Shown here: piece by piece, positions 17,624 to 25,753 of the stretch
Layout of the letters: every line of letters begins with the position of its first letter
Position numbering within the stretch: the stretch's first letter is position 1
Origin: Polyangiaceae bacterium
Lineage (GTDB): Bacteria > Myxococcota_A > Polyangia > Polyangiales > Polyangiaceae
NCBI GenBank assembly: GCA_025937895.1
Contig: JAICQL010000041.1
Location: 1 to 44,600 of the forward strand
DNA: 44,600 nt
Direction of reading: 5' to 3'
Notes under the pieces: model-generated
Seen by the model: only the letters and a program-made list of their open reading frames with translations
What the model was told of the DNA's origin: nothing
Databases searched by the model: none
Position numbers and translations under genes: made by a program

Positions 17624-18730
17624 TCAGCTGCCTTTGGACACCAGCTCGCGCCAGGGAACCAGGAGCTTCCCCAGCCGTTCCTCCACCCGCCGGCGGACGT
17701 CGGCCACCGTTGCCTCTTCCAGGCCGGCACTCCGGGCCTCCTCGACCGCGCCGAGGGCGGCCAAGAACCGACCGCGCTCGAGAAAGGCCTCCGACAGGCG
17801 CGGCCACACGGACGAGGAGCCGAGCATGGCCGCGCGCCGCAACGGGCCGATCGCCTCACCGTGCCGGCGCTCCGCCAGCAGGGCGGAGCCCAGCCGCTCA
17901 TAGATCTGCGCGGCAACGGCCGTGTCACCGGCATACTGGACGGCGAGCCGCAGGATCTCCTCCGCCTGCGAGGGCTCACCCAGCGCGGAACACGCCGAGC
18001 CGAGCAGGCCGAGGGCGTGCGCCAGGGTGCCGCGCGTCTCCGGCGGCAGCGCCTGTGCCTCGGGGGTACGAAGAAAGATGGTGAGCGCTGCAGGCCATGT
18101 TCCCAGCAGCTCTTTTACGCCCGCGTAGTCTCGCCGGGCAAACAGCGCTTCCGCCTGAGCCACATGGCTCAGATCGATGGCATTGCGCGTCTCCGGCCGC
18201 GCCACGTGGTTGAGCTCGGCCCGGACCCGGTCGCGCAGATTGCTGCGAAACTCTTCCAGACTGGTGGCGTGCTCGACGTCGTCACACGTGAACTTGAGGT
18301 GCGCCTCCCCGTTCTCGAAGCACAGCTCCTGCAGCGAGAGACCATACAGCGGGGCCAGCAGCAGATACTGCGGGCCGATGAAGTGCTGGATGGCCTCCGC
18401 GTCCTGCTCGCGCTGCGGCGGCGGGCCGTGCTGCGCGTCGAGCAGCAGCGCCGAGACCAGGCGCCGCTGAAAGTCAGCGAGGGGCAGCCGCTCCGAATCG
18501 TCGCTCGAACTTTCGTTCGCACCCACGGTGAAGTCGACTAGCGTGTTCTCCGGATGCCGCCGGTCGACGGTCAGCGCAGTGATGCGGGCACCGGTGATCA
18601 GAGAGAACGCAAAGAAGCGCTCGCCCAAGATGTCGCACAACGCCTGGAAGCTGGAGACGGTTTGCCCGACTCGATCAAACCAACCGTCGGTGCGGACCAA
18701 TTCGAGCGATAGCGAACGCGGTTGGGGCAT
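17624..18730 (-). CDS. TPR-like repeat protein of unknown function
   Basis: From ATG 18730 the product is 368 residues; a longer frame to 18829 adds unconserved sequence. I do not recognise the family of the N-terminal half (about 1-190), which looks like a globular alpha/beta domain. The C-terminal half (about 190-350) is a run of helical pairs with TPR-like spacing of Ala/Gly/Leu, for example GTLAHALGLLGSACSALGEP, AAQIYERLGSALLAERRHGE and SVWPRLSEAFLERGRFLAAL. No signal peptide or membrane segment is seen, so it is probably a cytoplasmic scaffold or interaction protein. It is divergent from mutY, and its 3' flank carries a 12-bp repeat array. Confidence 0.75.
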   Translation of the reverse strand: MPQPRSLSLELVRTDGWFDRVGQTVSSFQALCDILGERFFAFSLITGARITALTVDRRHPENTLVDFTVGANESSSDDSERLPLADFQRRLVSALLLDAQHGPPPQREQDAEAIQHFIGPQYLLLAPLYGLSLQELCFENGEAHLKFTCDDVEHATSLEEFRSNLRDRVRAELNHVARPETRNAIDLSHVAQAEALFARRDYAGVKELLGTWPAALTIFLRTPEAQALPPETRGTLAHALGLLGSACSALGEPSQAEEILRLAVQYAGDTAVAAQIYERLGSALLAERRHGEAIGPLRRAAMLGSSSVWPRLSEAFLERGRFLAALGAVEEARSAGLEEATVADVRRRVEERLGKLLVPWRELVSKGS

Positions 18731-18894
18731 GGCGCCAAGTTGGAGAATGGCACGGAACGCGCGGACGTTCAAAGAACATCCTGTCCACCGCGAGGTGGAG
18801 CCAGCCTGCGGCGTGCGGCGCCTCGCCACCGCTCCTTACCGTGCGGCGGCTGGCCGCCGCTTCGGCATCGGCTCCGGGCCTCCGCGGCGGTACT

Positions 18895-18942
18895 TCCTGC
18901 TGCTTTCAGCTGCGTGCTTCCCGCTGCTTTCAGCTGCGCGCT
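18895..18942. repeat. 24-bp tandem duplication upstream of mutY
   Basis: Two adjacent 24-bp units, 18895-18918 and 18919-18942, differ at two positions and each contains GCTGCTTTCAGCTGCG. They sit in the divergent spacer (18731-18993) between the TPR-like gene and mutY, where promoters for both genes must lie. No clear promoter hexamers were found. Confidence 0.7.
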
Positions 18943-18993
18943 CCCTGCTCGTCCGCATGCGGCGAAACGGTCTCTCGCCCCAACGTCAAAAGC

Positions 18994-20316
18994 ATGACAC
19001 GTAGCCAACGCACCTCGCCTTACACTCGCGGCCTTCAGGAGCGACCTCTGCTCGCGGGAGCGGCCTCGCCCGGCGCCGTCAAGGGCCAGCCTCGGCTCGT
19101 CGAGAAGCTCGCCGCACAGCTCCCTCCCGAGGAGCATGCTCCCGAGGAGCTCGCTGCCGAGGAGACAGCGCGGCTGCACGCTGCGTTGCTCGGCTGGTAC
19201 TCGGCGCGGCGCCGCAACCTGCCCTGGCGAGCCACCCGCGATCCCTACTGCATCTGGGTGAGCGAGATCATGCTGCAGCAGACACGGGTGCAGAGCGTGA
19301 TCGGGTACTACGAGCGCTGGCTGCGCCGCTTTCCCACGGTGCAGGCGCTCGCCGCCGCGGAGACGGAAGACGTGCTGCGCGCCTGGGAGGGACTGGGCTA
19401 CTACTCCCGCGCCCGCAACCTGCAGCGAGCTGCGCAGCAGATCGTGGTGAAGCATGGCGGCCGACTGCCACAGGATGTCGAGCAGCTGCGGGCCTTGCCC
19501 GGCATCGGGCCCTATTCCGCCGGGGCCATCGCCAGCATCGCCTACGCTCGAGACGAGCCGGTGGTCGACGGCAACGTGATCCGGGTGCTCACCCGCCTGT
19601 TTGCCCTGACCGGTAATCCGCGGCGCGGACCGCTCGCCGGTCGCTTGTGGCGGCTGGCGCGCGAGCTGCTGCCGCGCGGCCAAGCCGGCGATTTCAATCA
19701 GGCGCTGATGGAGCTGGGCGCCACGGTGTGCACCCCTCGCGGCGCGCGCTGCGGCGAATGCCCGGTGTCTGCACAGTGTCGTGCGCTGGCGTTAGACCGG
19801 GTCGAGAGCTTGCCCGAAGCAGCGCCGAGACCCGCCCTCACCGAGGAAAGGCACGCGGCGCTGATCGTGAGGCGCGAAGGCAAGGCGCTGTTGCTGCGCG
19901 CCGCCTCCGACGCGCCTCGCTGGGCGGGTATGTGGCAGTTTCCGGACGTGATCCTGGCGGCGCAGCAGCAGGCCGCGGAGGTCTTGCCTGCGGCGCTGGC
20001 GGAAAGCACTGGTCTGCACGTGGCGCTCGAGCAGAGGTTGTGTGAGCTGCAGCACCACGTCACCCGTTTCCAGCTGGAGGTAGAGGTGTTTGCGGGTCGC
20101 GCCGTCAGCGGTCGAGCGCGTGCAGCCCCGGCCTCGAACATTGCCGAGGTGCGCTGGTGTACCCCCGACGAGGTCGCAGCGCTGCCCATGCCGCTCTATC
20201 ACCGCAAGATCGCGCGCGCGGGCCTTGCCAGTCTGGAGGAGGGTGCAGAGCGCCGGGGCCGGCGCTCCAGGGCAGTGCCGAAGGCTCAGGCCACGCTGGC
20301 GCGAGGTGCGCAGTGA
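18994..20316 (+). CDS. mutY: A/G-specific adenine glycosylase
   Basis: Removes adenine mispaired with 8-oxoguanine. From ATG 18994 it has 440 residues. The catalytic domain holds NLPWR (75-79), the catalytic Glu91 in SEIMLQQTRV, the helix-hairpin-helix LPGIGPYSAGAI (168-179), Asp192 in VDGNVIRVLTR, and the 4Fe-4S ligands Cys246, 253, 256 and 262 (C-x6-C-x2-C-x5-C). The C-terminal Nudix-like domain (about 285-415) has the WAGMWQFP segment that reads 8-oxoG. The first 55 or so residues are unconserved, so the true start may be later. The stop overlaps the next gene by four bases. Confidence 0.93.
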   Translation: MTRSQRTSPYTRGLQERPLLAGAASPGAVKGQPRLVEKLAAQLPPEEHAPEELAAEETARLHAALLGWYSARRRNLPWRATRDPYCIWVSEIMLQQTRVQSVIGYYERWLRRFPTVQALAAAETEDVLRAWEGLGYYSRARNLQRAAQQIVVKHGGRLPQDVEQLRALPGIGPYSAGAIASIAYARDEPVVDGNVIRVLTRLFALTGNPRRGPLAGRLWRLARELLPRGQAGDFNQALMELGATVCTPRGARCGECPVSAQCRALALDRVESLPEAAPRPALTEERHAALIVRREGKALLLRAASDAPRWAGMWQFPDVILAAQQQAAEVLPAALAESTGLHVALEQRLCELQHHVTRFQLEVEVFAGRAVSGRARAAPASNIAEVRWCTPDEVAALPMPLYHRKIARAGLASLEEGAERRGRRSRAVPKAQATLARGAQ

Positions 20317-20903
20317 AGCGCAGCGCTTCGCCGTCAATGTGGCGCGTGGCCCAGATTGTCCTGGGCTCGCTGCTGGCCGTGGCCGTATTGATTGTCGGGA
20401 CCGGCGCGCTGCTGCCCCGCGACTGGCAAGTGCAGGAGACGATCCTGATCAACGCGCCGCCCGCGGCGGTGCACGCCTGGGTTGGCGATCTGGAGCGGTG
20501 GCCGCGCTGGGCGCAGTGGAATCAGTCCGAGCTGTGGCCGAAGAACCGTGTCAGCGATCCCAGCTCCGGGGTGGGCGCCACCCTGCACTGGTATGGCCGC
20601 ACTCGCGCGGGGGATGAGCCTGCAGCCGGAGAGGTGCGCATCGTGCGGAGTGATCCCGCGAGCGGCGTGTGGTTCGAGAACCGCACGCCGAGCAGCGACC
20701 TGTCCGAAGCGAGCGTCACCTATCAGGAGCGGCCGAGCGTCACCCTGGTGACCTGGGAAGATCGGGGCCGCCTGCCGCCGATCATCGGCGGGTTATTTCT
20801 GGACCTGTTTCAGAAGCGGCTGCACAGCCACATGGCGGGCGGGCTGGAGCGCTTGAAGGATCTGGTCGAGGCGGAGCAGGCTCCCCCTGCCCCGACTCCC
20901 TGA
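20313..20903 (+). CDS. Membrane-anchored SRPBCC (polyketide cyclase-like) protein
   Basis: A helix-grip-fold protein of 196 residues whose ligand is unknown. The GTG start at 20313 overlaps the mutY stop (GTGA); ATG 20337 is an alternative nine codons in. Residues about 10-32 form a hydrophobic segment (VAQIVLGSLLAVAVLIVGTG), a signal anchor. ETILINAPPAAVHAWVGDLERWPRW is the classic beta1-alpha1 start of the family, and the C-terminal long helix ends in HMAGGLERLKDLVE. Coupling to mutY suggests co-expression, but no functional link is evident. Confidence 0.82.
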   Translation: MKRSASPSMWRVAQIVLGSLLAVAVLIVGTGALLPRDWQVQETILINAPPAAVHAWVGDLERWPRWAQWNQSELWPKNRVSDPSSGVGATLHWYGRTRAGDEPAAGEVRIVRSDPASGVWFENRTPSSDLSEASVTYQERPSVTLVTWEDRGRLPPIIGGLFLDLFQKRLHSHMAGGLERLKDLVEAEQAPPAPTP

Positions 20904-20940
20904 GCTCAGACCCTTCGCGCGCTCGGGCTCACACCGCGCG

Positions 20941-21054
20941 CGCTTCGCGCTCGAGTCCGGGCACCGAGAGCGCTTCGCACTCGAGTCCGGGCACCGAGAG
21001 CGCTTCGCGCTCAAGTCTTAGCCGAGAGCGCTTCGCGCTCAAGTCTTAGCAGAG
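20941..21054. repeat. Tandem hairpin repeats overlapping the aceE 3' end
   Basis: Four units of about 26-30 bp start at 20941, 20971, 21001 and 21029. Each carries CGCTTCGC(G/A)CTC, which with the preceding GAG builds the 15-bp hairpin GAGCGC-TTC-GCGCTC in at least two copies (the second unit has GCACTC). The last unit enters the aceE coding end (stop at 21039-21041). It lies between the convergent SRPBCC and aceE genes, so a bidirectional terminator role is plausible, though U-tracts are absent. Confidence 0.8.
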
Positions 21055-23735
21055 TACACCTTGTCCGGATCGATGCCGAGGTCGCGAATGGCCTTCGCCA
21101 CCGTCTTGGCGTCCAGCTTGCCATCCGCGTGCAGCGCCGATAGCGCGGCCGCCGCGATGCACTCCGCATCGACCTCGAAGTGACGCCGCAGCGCTTCGCG
21201 CGTGTCGCTCATGCCGTAGCCATCAGTGCCGAGGGGCACGTAGCGACCCGGGATCCAGCGCGCCACCTGATCTTGCACTAGGGTCATGTAGTCGCTGGCA
21301 GCGATGAACGGCCCCGCAGAGCCGCTGAGCTGACGAGTGATGTACGGCACCTGTGGCTCGCGGTCGGGGTGCAGGCGGTTCTCCCGCTCGCACGCCAGTG
21401 CCTCGCGGCGCAACTGCTGATAGCTGGTGACCGCCCACACGTCCGCCGCGACGTCGAAGCGCTCCGCCAGCAGCTCCTGAGCACGCAGCACCTGCAGCAT
21501 GATGCAGCCACTACCAAACAGCTGGACCCGGTGCTTCCCCGGCTTGGGGGCGTTGGCGTACTTGTAGATGCCCTTTACGATACCCTCGCTGACCTTCGCG
21601 ACGGCAGCCTCGCCCTCGGCGGGGAGCGGCGGCATCGTGTAGTTCTCGTTCTGCAGCGTGATGTAGTAGTAGATGTTCTCCTCGCGCTCGAACATGCGCG
21701 TGAGCCCATCTTGAATGATGGTCGCGAGCTCATAAGCGTACGAGATGTCGTACGCCACGACGCTGGGATAAGTGGCCGCGAGCACGTGGCTATGGCCATC
21801 CTCGTGCTGCAGGCCCTCGCCGTTCAGCGTTGTCCGCCCCGCCGTGCCGCCCAGCACGAAGCCCCGCCCCATCGAGTCACCCAGCGCCCAGAACTGGTCA
21901 CCGGTGCGCTGGAAGCCGAACATCGAGTAGAAGATGTAGAACGGGATCATCAGCTCGCCGGTGGTCGCGTACGACGTGGCGGCAGCCGTGAACGACGCCG
22001 TGGAGCCGGCCTCGTTGATGCCCTCTTCCAGGACCTGTCCGTCCTTGGCCTCGCGATAGTAGAGCAAGCGCCCCTTGTCGACGGGCTCATACAGCTGGCC
22101 CTTGGACGAGTAGATGCCCACCTGGCTGAACAGCGCGTCCATACCGAAGGTGCGCGCCTCGTCCGGGATGATCGGCACCACTCGCTTGCCGATGCCCGGG
22201 TCGCGGATCAGCTTGGACAGCATGCGCGCGAACACCATGGTGGTGGACGCCTCGCCCTTCTTCATGCCGGCCTTGAACTCGTCGTAGAACTTGGCTGCGG
22301 GCAGCTCCAGCTTGGTGGTGAGCTTGCCCTTGCGCTTGGGGATCGAGCCGCCGAGCGCACGCCGGTGCTCGAGCAGGTACTTGACCTCGGGGCTGTCCAT
22401 GCCCGGGTGGTAGAAAGGAGCGTCCTTCAGCTGATCGTCGGGGATGGGCAGACCCAGCTGATCGCGGAAGGTCTTCAGCTCCTCCAGCTCCATCTCCTTC
22501 TTCTGGTGGGTGCCGTTGCTGCCTTCGAACGCCTCACCCAGGCTCCAGCCCTTGACCGTGTGTGCCAGGATCACCGTGGGCTTGCCGTTCTTCTGGTTCA
22601 CGGCGCGGTCATACGCGGCGTAGATCTTGGTGTCGCAGTGGCCGCCGCGGTGCAGCTTGCACAGCGCTTCATCCTCGAGCGAGCTGACCAGCTCCAGCAA
22701 GCGCGGATCGGTACCGAACAGGTTCTGGCGGATGTAGGAGCCGGGAGCGGTGGTGTAGCGCTGGAACTGGCCGTCTACGACCTCGTTCATGCGCCGTACG
22801 AGCACGCCCTCGACGTCGTTGGCGAACAGCTCATCCCAGGCGGAGCTCCAGATCACCTTGATGACGTTCCAGCCCGCGCCGCGGAACACGCCCTCGAGCT
22901 CCTGGATGATCTTGCCGTTGCCGTAGACAGGCCCATCCAGGCGCTGCAGGTTGCAGTTGACGACGAAGATCAGGTTATCCAGCGACTCGCGCGAGGCCAG
23001 GCGCAGCTGCCCCAGCGACTCCGGCTCATCACACTCGCCATCGCCCATGAAGCAGTAGACGTTGCTCGCCGACGTATCCTTCAGCCCGCGATCCTGCAGG
23101 TAGCGCAAGAAGCGCGCGTGATAGATGGCGTTGATGGGCCCGATGCCCATGCTGACCGTGGGATACTCCCAGAACTCCGGCATCAGCCGCGGGTGCGGGT
23201 ACGACGGCAGACCGGGCTGCTGCGCCTCGCGCCGGAAGTGATCGACCCGATCGAGATCGATGCGACCCTCCAGGAAGGCGCGCGAGTAGATGCCGGGCGA
23301 CGCGTGACCCTGGAAATACACCGCGTCCCCGATGGCCCCCGCGTCCTTGCCGCGGAAGAAGTGGTTGAAGCCGACCTCATACAGATCGGCGCTGGAGGCG
23401 TAGCTGGAGAGGTGACCGCCGATACCGTGAAAGCGCGTGTTGGCACGCTGCACCATGGCCATCGCGTTCCAGCGGATGATGCCGCGGATGCGCGCCTCCA
23501 TGGCGCGATCACCCGGGTATGCCGGCTCTTCTGCCACCGTGATGGTGTTGACGTAGTCCGTCGTGACAGGCAGCTCCGGGCGGATGCCCTGGCGCTGAGC
23601 CTCCTCGAACAAACGCTGGATCAGAAAGGCTGCACGCTCCTCGCCAGAGTGCTCCAGCACGGCTTCGAGCGAGTTGAGCCAATCGGCGGTCTCTGCCGGA
23701 TCCAGATCGATGGGTACCTTGGGATTGCTTGTCAC
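21039..23735 (-). CDS. aceE: Pyruvate dehydrogenase E1 component, homodimeric type
   Basis: Decarboxylates pyruvate and acetylates the E2 lipoyl arm. At 898 residues it is the single-chain AceE type, distinct from the alpha/beta E1 at 4-6 kb. Motifs: HLSSYASSADLYEVGFNHFF, the thiamine site GDGECDEPES through NCNLQRLDGPVYGN, and PIIPDEARTFGMDALF plus GLQHEDGHSHVLAATYP in the C-terminal half. I chose GTG 23735, preceded by TAAGG; the frame extends to 23810 but without conservation. No aceF or lpd is adjacent. A weak TTGAAA...TAATAA pair lies just upstream but would leave almost no leader. Confidence 0.95.
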   Translation of the reverse strand: MTSNPKVPIDLDPAETADWLNSLEAVLEHSGEERAAFLIQRLFEEAQRQGIRPELPVTTDYVNTITVAEEPAYPGDRAMEARIRGIIRWNAMAMVQRANTRFHGIGGHLSSYASSADLYEVGFNHFFRGKDAGAIGDAVYFQGHASPGIYSRAFLEGRIDLDRVDHFRREAQQPGLPSYPHPRLMPEFWEYPTVSMGIGPINAIYHARFLRYLQDRGLKDTSASNVYCFMGDGECDEPESLGQLRLASRESLDNLIFVVNCNLQRLDGPVYGNGKIIQELEGVFRGAGWNVIKVIWSSAWDELFANDVEGVLVRRMNEVVDGQFQRYTTAPGSYIRQNLFGTDPRLLELVSSLEDEALCKLHRGGHCDTKIYAAYDRAVNQKNGKPTVILAHTVKGWSLGEAFEGSNGTHQKKEMELEELKTFRDQLGLPIPDDQLKDAPFYHPGMDSPEVKYLLEHRRALGGSIPKRKGKLTTKLELPAAKFYDEFKAGMKKGEASTTMVFARMLSKLIRDPGIGKRVVPIIPDEARTFGMDALFSQVGIYSSKGQLYEPVDKGRLLYYREAKDGQVLEEGINEAGSTASFTAAATSYATTGELMIPFYIFYSMFGFQRTGDQFWALGDSMGRGFVLGGTAGRTTLNGEGLQHEDGHSHVLAATYPSVVAYDISYAYELATIIQDGLTRMFEREENIYYYITLQNENYTMPPLPAEGEAAVAKVSEGIVKGIYKYANAPKPGKHRVQLFGSGCIMLQVLRAQELLAERFDVAADVWAVTSYQQLRREALACERENRLHPDREPQVPYITRQLSGSAGPFIAASDYMTLVQDQVARWIPGRYVPLGTDGYGMSDTREALRRHFEVDAECIAAAALSALHADGKLDAKTVAKAIRDLGIDPDKVYSAKT

Positions 23736-23948
23736 GGTGAGAGCCTTATTACTCGGTCGTCCAACGTTTTCAACATGGGGTCTCTGCGCCGGTGCAGGGA
23801 GTCCACCCACCTGAGGAAAAGCGCCGGCCTCATGACCAAGCCACCCTCGGGCGCACCCCGAAAGAAGGTAGCCCCTGGCGCCCGGAGCCGCTGGACGAAA
23901 AGCCCCGGCAACTCGAAATCTCGACCGGGCTTGGCGTAAGCTGGGTGG

Positions 23949-25133
23949 ATGTACTCCTCGGACGCCGCACCGGAAAGTTCCGAGCTGGGTGCCACACAGT
24001 TGCCCAGCGCCGAGATTGCGCTCGCGATGCTGGAAGCGCTGTCGACCCCTTTGTGCCTCCGCGATCAGAAATCACGCTACGTGTGGGCAAACGCCGCGTT
24101 CCAGTCCGCCTTCGGACGTGGCCGGGCGGAGCTGCTGGGCAAGACGGATTTCGACCTCCTGCCTCCGGAACAAGCACTGCTCGAGCAGATGCGCGACGCG
24201 CGCGTTTTCAAGGAGGGGCAGCACCTGTTCTTCGAGGATCAGGCGGGGCTCGGCTCCACCGTCATCGGACTCTCCGGCTGGCACATCCCGATCCGCGGCG
24301 CAGATGGCGCGGTCAGCTTCGTGCTGCGGCAGTGGGCTAGCGCAGGCACGTACCCCAGCGCGCTGAAGGCAGAGCCCCCCTCCACCCCGGACGCCGAGGA
24401 GAGCATGCGCCTCTTGCGGCAACAGCAGGACGAGCTGCTCAAGAAGGAGCGCCTGATCGTGCTGGGCCAGCTCGCGGGCAGCCTCGCGCACCAGATCCGA
24501 AACCCGCTGTGCTCCATCTCCAACGCCGTCGCAGTGCTGCGCCGGCAGCTGTCCGGCATGACCACTCCGCCCATGGAAGAGGCGCTGGGCATTGCACAGG
24601 AGGAGGTGTGGGTGGCCAACCGCATCATTGCCGATCTGCTCGCGTACGCGCGCATCCGCCCGCCAGCGCCGCGCAACCTGAGCGTACAGGAGCTGGTGGA
24701 GACCGTGCTGGTGCGCGAGGCCATTCCCCCAGGGGTGCACATCACTCAGCACGTCGGCGAAGAGCGAGTGCACGTGGACCCGAGCCAGATCTGCGATGCG
24801 ATCGCCAACATCATCCGCAACGCCTGTGAGGCGATGGACGGCTCCGGTACCCTGACGTTTGCCTCGCGGCGGGATGAGGACGCCGTGGAGCTCACGATCG
24901 CCGACACGGGCGTCGGCATCTCGCAGGAAGAGATCGCGCTGCTGTTCGAGCCACTGGTCACGAGCAAGCCGCTCGGCATCGGTCTCGGCTTGACCACGGC
25001 GCGCGCGCTGGTGGTAAACCAGGGCGGCACGCTGGAGTGCGAGGGGGAGCCAGGCAAGGGTGCGCGCTTCAAGCTGCGCCTGCCCTCAGCGCAGGGCTTG
25101 CCTTCCCTCAATCCTCCCAGCAAAAAGCCCTGA
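23949..25133 (+). CDS. PAS-domain sensor histidine kinase (soluble)
   Basis: Two-component sensor kinase of 394 residues without membrane segments, so probably cytoplasmic. A PAS domain covers about 20-130 (LCLRDQKSRYVWANAAF; GKTDFDLLPPE). A short coiled coil (about 150-170) leads to the HisKA helix with phospho-acceptor His181 (LAHQIRNPLCSI). The ATPase domain has the N box (Asn291), G1 box ADTGVGI (318-324) and G2 box GIGLGL (343-348). The H-box HQIRNPL resembles NtrB-class kinases, which often act with sigma-54 activators. No response regulator is adjacent: an orphan kinase. It is divergent from aceE. Confidence 0.92.
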   Translation: MYSSDAAPESSELGATQLPSAEIALAMLEALSTPLCLRDQKSRYVWANAAFQSAFGRGRAELLGKTDFDLLPPEQALLEQMRDARVFKEGQHLFFEDQAGLGSTVIGLSGWHIPIRGADGAVSFVLRQWASAGTYPSALKAEPPSTPDAEESMRLLRQQQDELLKKERLIVLGQLAGSLAHQIRNPLCSISNAVAVLRRQLSGMTTPPMEEALGIAQEEVWVANRIIADLLAYARIRPPAPRNLSVQELVETVLVREAIPPGVHITQHVGEERVHVDPSQICDAIANIIRNACEAMDGSGTLTFASRRDEDAVELTIADTGVGISQEEIALLFEPLVTSKPLGIGLGLTTARALVVNQGGTLECEGEPGKGARFKLRLPSAQGLPSLNPPSKKP

Positions 25134-25181
25134 CCCGCGCAGCGCGCGGTTCACCCAGCGATCGCAGAACGAGGACGTGAG

Positions 25182-25610
25182 ATGCTCATCGACCAAATCA
25201 AAGAGCGGATGTTCAAGGCCATGAAGGCGGGCGCAGCCATCGAGAAAGAGATCCTGCGCACGGCCATCGGCGAGGTCACCCGCACGGGGGAAGAGGCCAG
25301 CGATGAGCGCGTGACGCAGGTGCTGCGCAAGCTGGTCAAGGCCAACCAGGAGACACTGCGCTCCGCCACCGATGCGGCACAGCGCGCGAGCCTCGAGCAG
25401 GAGATAAAGGTGCTGGAGGAGTTCTTGCCGCGCGCGCTGGGGGTGCCCGAGTTGGTCGAGCTACTCGGGCCAGCTGCGGCAGAGATCCGCGCCGCAGCCG
25501 GTCCAGGGCCCGCGCTCGGCGCGGCCATGAAGTTCCTGAAGACCAAGGCCGTGTCGGCGGACGCCGGAGATGTGCGCGCGGCAGTGACCCAGCTGCGCGG
25601 CGGCGCTTGA
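25182..25610 (+). CDS. GatB/YqeY domain-containing protein
   Basis: Small 142-residue protein of the YqeY family, homologous to the C-terminal domain of GatB; its cellular role is not settled. LIDQIKERMFKAMKAG, the E-K-E-ILRTAIGEV helix, the EEFLPRALG turn and the C-terminal VRAAVTQLRGG match the family along its length. A GAGGACGTGAG ribosome site precedes ATG 25182. It follows the histidine kinase by 48 bp on the same strand. Confidence 0.93.
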   Translation: MLIDQIKERMFKAMKAGAAIEKEILRTAIGEVTRTGEEASDERVTQVLRKLVKANQETLRSATDAAQRASLEQEIKVLEEFLPRALGVPELVELLGPAAAEIRAAAGPGPALGAAMKFLKTKAVSADAGDVRAAVTQLRGGA

Positions 25611-25753
25611 AGCCCTGCCGGGTGCCGCTCCGAAGCACTGGTCAAGCGGCCAATCCGCCTCCACCGTCGAGTGCTCGCGACCCTGAACAGACGACTGGAG
25701 CCGCTCGATTTTTGTCGGTACTGGATCGCGAAACTCCACGCTAGTGTCAGTCC

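Noticed and set aside
23736..23765. Promoter for aceE (TTGAAA, 16 bp, TAATAA)
   Set aside because: The -10 match is only three of six and it would place the start of transcription at the start codon; too weak to list.
21369..23939. 856-codon plus-strand open frame opposite aceE
   Set aside because: Antisense to a clearly conserved AceE; composition is His/Arg/Leu-rich, as expected for a shadow frame.
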